Shown: positions 62,246-64,000 of the stretch, one piece after another
How positions within the stretch are numbered: position 1 is the stretch's first letter
How the letters are laid out: every line of letters begins with the position of its first letter
Position numbers and translations under genes: made by a program
From: DAIOEK01 sp963721445
GTDB taxonomy: Bacteria > Chloroflexota > Anaerolineae > Anaerolineales > Anaerolineaceae
Assembly (NCBI GenBank): GCA_963721445.1
Contig: CAVRIZ010000005.1
Coordinates: 1,178,001-1,242,000, forward strand
Direction of reading: 5' to 3'
DNA: 64,000 nt
Notes under the pieces: model-generated
The model's input: the letters and a program-made list of their open reading frames with translations, nothing else
Databases searched by the model: none
Told to the model about the DNA's origin: nothing

Positions 62246-63232
62246 ATGGTATGGGTTGAGTTTATGGTGAGTGCGGCGGTCATCGTACTGGCTGCCACTC
62301 AATTAGTGAAGTATGGCGATATCATCGCTCTTCGGACCAGACTGGGCGGAATGTTTATCGGCTTGGTCTTGCTGGCAGGCGCCACCTCTCTACCAGAATT
62401 GCTTACAACAATCAGTTCGATTACGCAAGGTGTTCCCAATTTGGCCGCCGGCAATCTGTTCGGCAGCAATATGTTTAACATGCTTATTCTGGCAACTCTC
62501 GGATTCATAAGCCGTAAAAAACGTCTCCTTCGAGAAGCTGCCATAAAACACGCACTCTCCGGGAGTCTGGCAATTTTTCTTATCGCCCTCGTACTATTCT
62601 TTATGATCGCTGGATTCGACTTGAGAATTGGCCCAATCGGTGTGGATAGCATCTTTTTGATCCTGACATACCTGGCTGCGATCTGGCTATTGCGGTCGAA
62701 TACGAACAAACAGGCTGCTTCTGATGATGAACCTTTCCCTCCCGGTTACCCATCCCTGCGGCGAGGGTTGATCGGGTTCTCCATCGCTGCGGTGGTCCTT
62801 ATATGGATCACACCCATACTGGTGAAAAGCAGCACCCAAATATCGGATATCACCGGATTGGGAACGACATTTATCGGTACCACCCTGGTTGCCATTGTCA
62901 CATCCCTTCCCGAATTGGTGACCACACTGGCTGCCCTTAAGATCGGCGCGAGCGACATGGCAATCGGCAATCTATTCGGAAGTAATATTTTTAATATGTT
63001 CGCGGTCGGAGTTGCCGATCTTTTTTACCCCCAGGGGAGCTTCCTAACTATCATCGATCCGACTTTCCTTCTTGTGGGTATGTTGGGTTTATTGATGACA
63101 GGAATGGGATTAATTGGAAACCTTGCCCGTTTGAAACGAAAGATCTGGTTTCTCGAGATAGACTCCCTGGCATTGATCCTCGCCTATGTGGTTGGTATGA
63201 TCCTGTTGTATGTTCGAGGAATATCCCGATAG
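62246..63232 (+). CDS. Calcium/sodium antiporter (CaCA family)
   Basis: The 328-residue polytopic protein has two inverted alpha-repeats. The first is VLLAGATSLPELLTTISSIT with NLAAGNLFGSNMFNMLILA; the second is VAIVTSLPELVTTLAALKIG with MAIGNLFGSNIFNMFAVGVA. These carry the ion-binding Glu and Asn residues of the CaCA superfamily, closest to the prokaryotic YrbG/CaxA type. It exports calcium in exchange for sodium or protons. Shine-Dalgarno AGGAAGG precedes the ATG. The upstream gap (61976-62245) has no other gene. Confidence 0.93.
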   Translation: MVWVEFMVSAAVIVLAATQLVKYGDIIALRTRLGGMFIGLVLLAGATSLPELLTTISSITQGVPNLAAGNLFGSNMFNMLILATLGFISRKKRLLREAAIKHALSGSLAIFLIALVLFFMIAGFDLRIGPIGVDSIFLILTYLAAIWLLRSNTNKQAASDDEPFPPGYPSLRRGLIGFSIAAVVLIWITPILVKSSTQISDITGLGTTFIGTTLVAIVTSLPELVTTLAALKIGASDMAIGNLFGSNIFNMFAVGVADLFYPQGSFLTIIDPTFLLVGMLGLLMTGMGLIGNLARLKRKIWFLEIDSLALILAYVVGMILLYVRGISR

Positions 63233-63367
63233 TCTTGTATGAATCCCGACCAGCGAGCCGAAGGTGGAATATCGGCTGTTGTTTTTGTTGTATCCTACTA
63301 TTGAGCAATCTCGAAGGCATGATACACTATAGACCTTCGCAATGACTTGAGGCATGGATTAACACGT

Positions 63368-63775
63368 ATGAGAAGAGTGAAACAAAAGTTTTTTATCGTC
63401 GGCGGCACAGTCTTTGTTGTTCTTGGTGTTATCGGGATATTCGTCCCTCTCATGCCCAGCACCGTTTTTCTCCTATTGGCTGCTGCCTGTTATGCGCGAG
63501 GATCGAAACGATTTTATGACTGGTTAATGAACCATCCAACTCTCGGATCTACCATCCGACACTACCGGGATGGAAAAGGATTACCTTTACGACAGAAGCT
63601 CATGACCATGCTTTTATTATGGTCTACTATTGGGGCGTCCGGGTATTTCTTTGTCCAAAAAGATTGGGTAAAAATAATGCTGGTTGTCATAGCATTTGGG
63701 GTGAGCATTCATCTCATCTTACTCAAGACCTATCGGGAAGAACTGCGAGAACCAGTGGAATTCGTCAGTAATTAA
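63368..63775 (+). CDS. DUF454 (YbaN-like) inner membrane protein
   Basis: The product is about 135 residues from ATG 63368 (MRRVKQKFFIVGGTVFVVLG). It matches YbaN/DUF454: a first helix pair GVIGIFVPLMPSTVFLLLAA, CYARGSKRFYDWLMNHPTLG, and YRDGKGLPLRQKLMTMLLLW. The function is unknown; the family is conserved in many bacteria. It is followed by a strong terminator. Confidence 0.9.
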   Translation: MRRVKQKFFIVGGTVFVVLGVIGIFVPLMPSTVFLLLAAACYARGSKRFYDWLMNHPTLGSTIRHYRDGKGLPLRQKLMTMLLLWSTIGASGYFFVQKDWVKIMLVVIAFGVSIHLILLKTYREELREPVEFVSN

Positions 63776-63780
63776 GAATG

Positions 63781-63815
63781 ACAATCGGAAGCCGAGGTCG
63801 GCTTCCGATTGTCTT
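63781..63815 (+). terminator. Terminator after the DUF454 gene
   Basis: A 15-bp arm pair (63781-63795 with 63798-63812) is followed by CTTGT. It lies between convergent genes. Confidence 0.8.
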
Positions 63816-63836
63816 GTAATCATCAACAACTGATTA

Positions 63837-64000
63837 TTATCTTCGCATTCCTGCGATCAGACCGCTGATAAACGGGACCAGCCAGATCAGCCATACAATG
63901 ATGCTGAAAGTGGGGAATTTTCGAATTGCATTTTCATCCTTACGGGAAAGGACAACCGTTGCGGCGATAGCATTAACCAGCATCAACACGAACGCTGCGG
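63837..64000 (-). CDS. Partial hypothetical membrane protein (5' end outside window)
   Basis: The C-terminal 54 residues of a minus-strand gene run in from the right edge: AAFVLMLVNAIAATVVLSRK, then DENAIRKFPTFSIIVWLIWL and VPFISGLIAGMRR with stop at 63837-63839. Two membrane helices joined by a basic loop are visible. The family cannot be determined from this fragment. Confidence 0.6.
   Translation of the reverse strand, partial: AAFVLMLVNAIAATVVLSRKDENAIRKFPTFSIIVWLIWLVPFISGLIAGMRR

Overview
The window reads like a chromosome fragment of a Chloroflexota bacterium, probably class Anaerolineae. This is inferred from gene content: a SARP/BTAD regulator with a STAND-type ATPase, DUF4342, lipoproteins with Thr/Pro-rich linkers, a zinc-ribbon MscL, ArsR-DUF2087 and several 7TM/GGDEF proteins. 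No 16S gene is present to confirm it. There are no insertion sequences, phage genes or CRISPR arrays.

Layout. 1-4.6 kb: end of recN, then a SARP-type regulator split over two frames and a candidate small RNA. 4.6-9.9 kb: mutS2, a CrtI-like flavoprotein, a lipoprotein and DUF4342. 10-15.3 kb: a frame-broken membrane GGDEF protein, tRNA-Arg, an ABC-F ATPase behind a candidate attenuator, and a membrane protein/winged-helix pair with its own operator. 15.5-18.4 kb: a compact sulfur-relay operon (HTH-PocR regulator, SQR-like flavoprotein, TusE/DsrC-like protein, DsrE-like protein). 18.5-22.2 kb: envelope proteins, including a divergent LysM-lipoprotein/TPR-protein pair. 22.3-38.4 kb: three tandem paralogous secreted parallel beta-helix proteins, each with its own near-identical promoter module and terminator. 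38.6-50.8 kb: bacterioferritin, a two-component system, a DegV/SIS/DUF3052 operon, a 7TM-PAS-GAF-GGDEF protein, mscL, ArsR-DUF2087, uvrD/pcrA and galE. 50.8-64 kb: typA, an unrecognised gene, trxB-trxA, a dCMP-deaminase-like gene, DUF488, a TetR-controlled ABC-2 exporter, an XRE/membrane pair, plsC, an SGNH hydrolase, a CaCA antiporter, DUF454 and a partial membrane gene.

Quality warning. Many conserved genes (typA, trxA, trxB, galE, bfr, an ABC ATPase, a DsrE-like gene, the GGDEF gene and all three beta-helix genes) are interrupted by single-base indels, several in or beside short homopolymers. A sequence that keeps coding across the break is the signature of uncorrected long-read errors more than of gene decay, so split genes are annotated here as whole genes with the break positions given.

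Most interesting points: the triplicated 5-kb beta-helix locus with an upstream element held exactly 25 bp from each -35 box; a putative leader-peptide attenuator ahead of the ABC-F gene; a PocR-regulated sulfur-relay module; repeated leaderless promoters (-10 box 6-7 nt before the start codon, mostly extended TGn -10); and a possible ~90-nt RNA at 4.4 kb.
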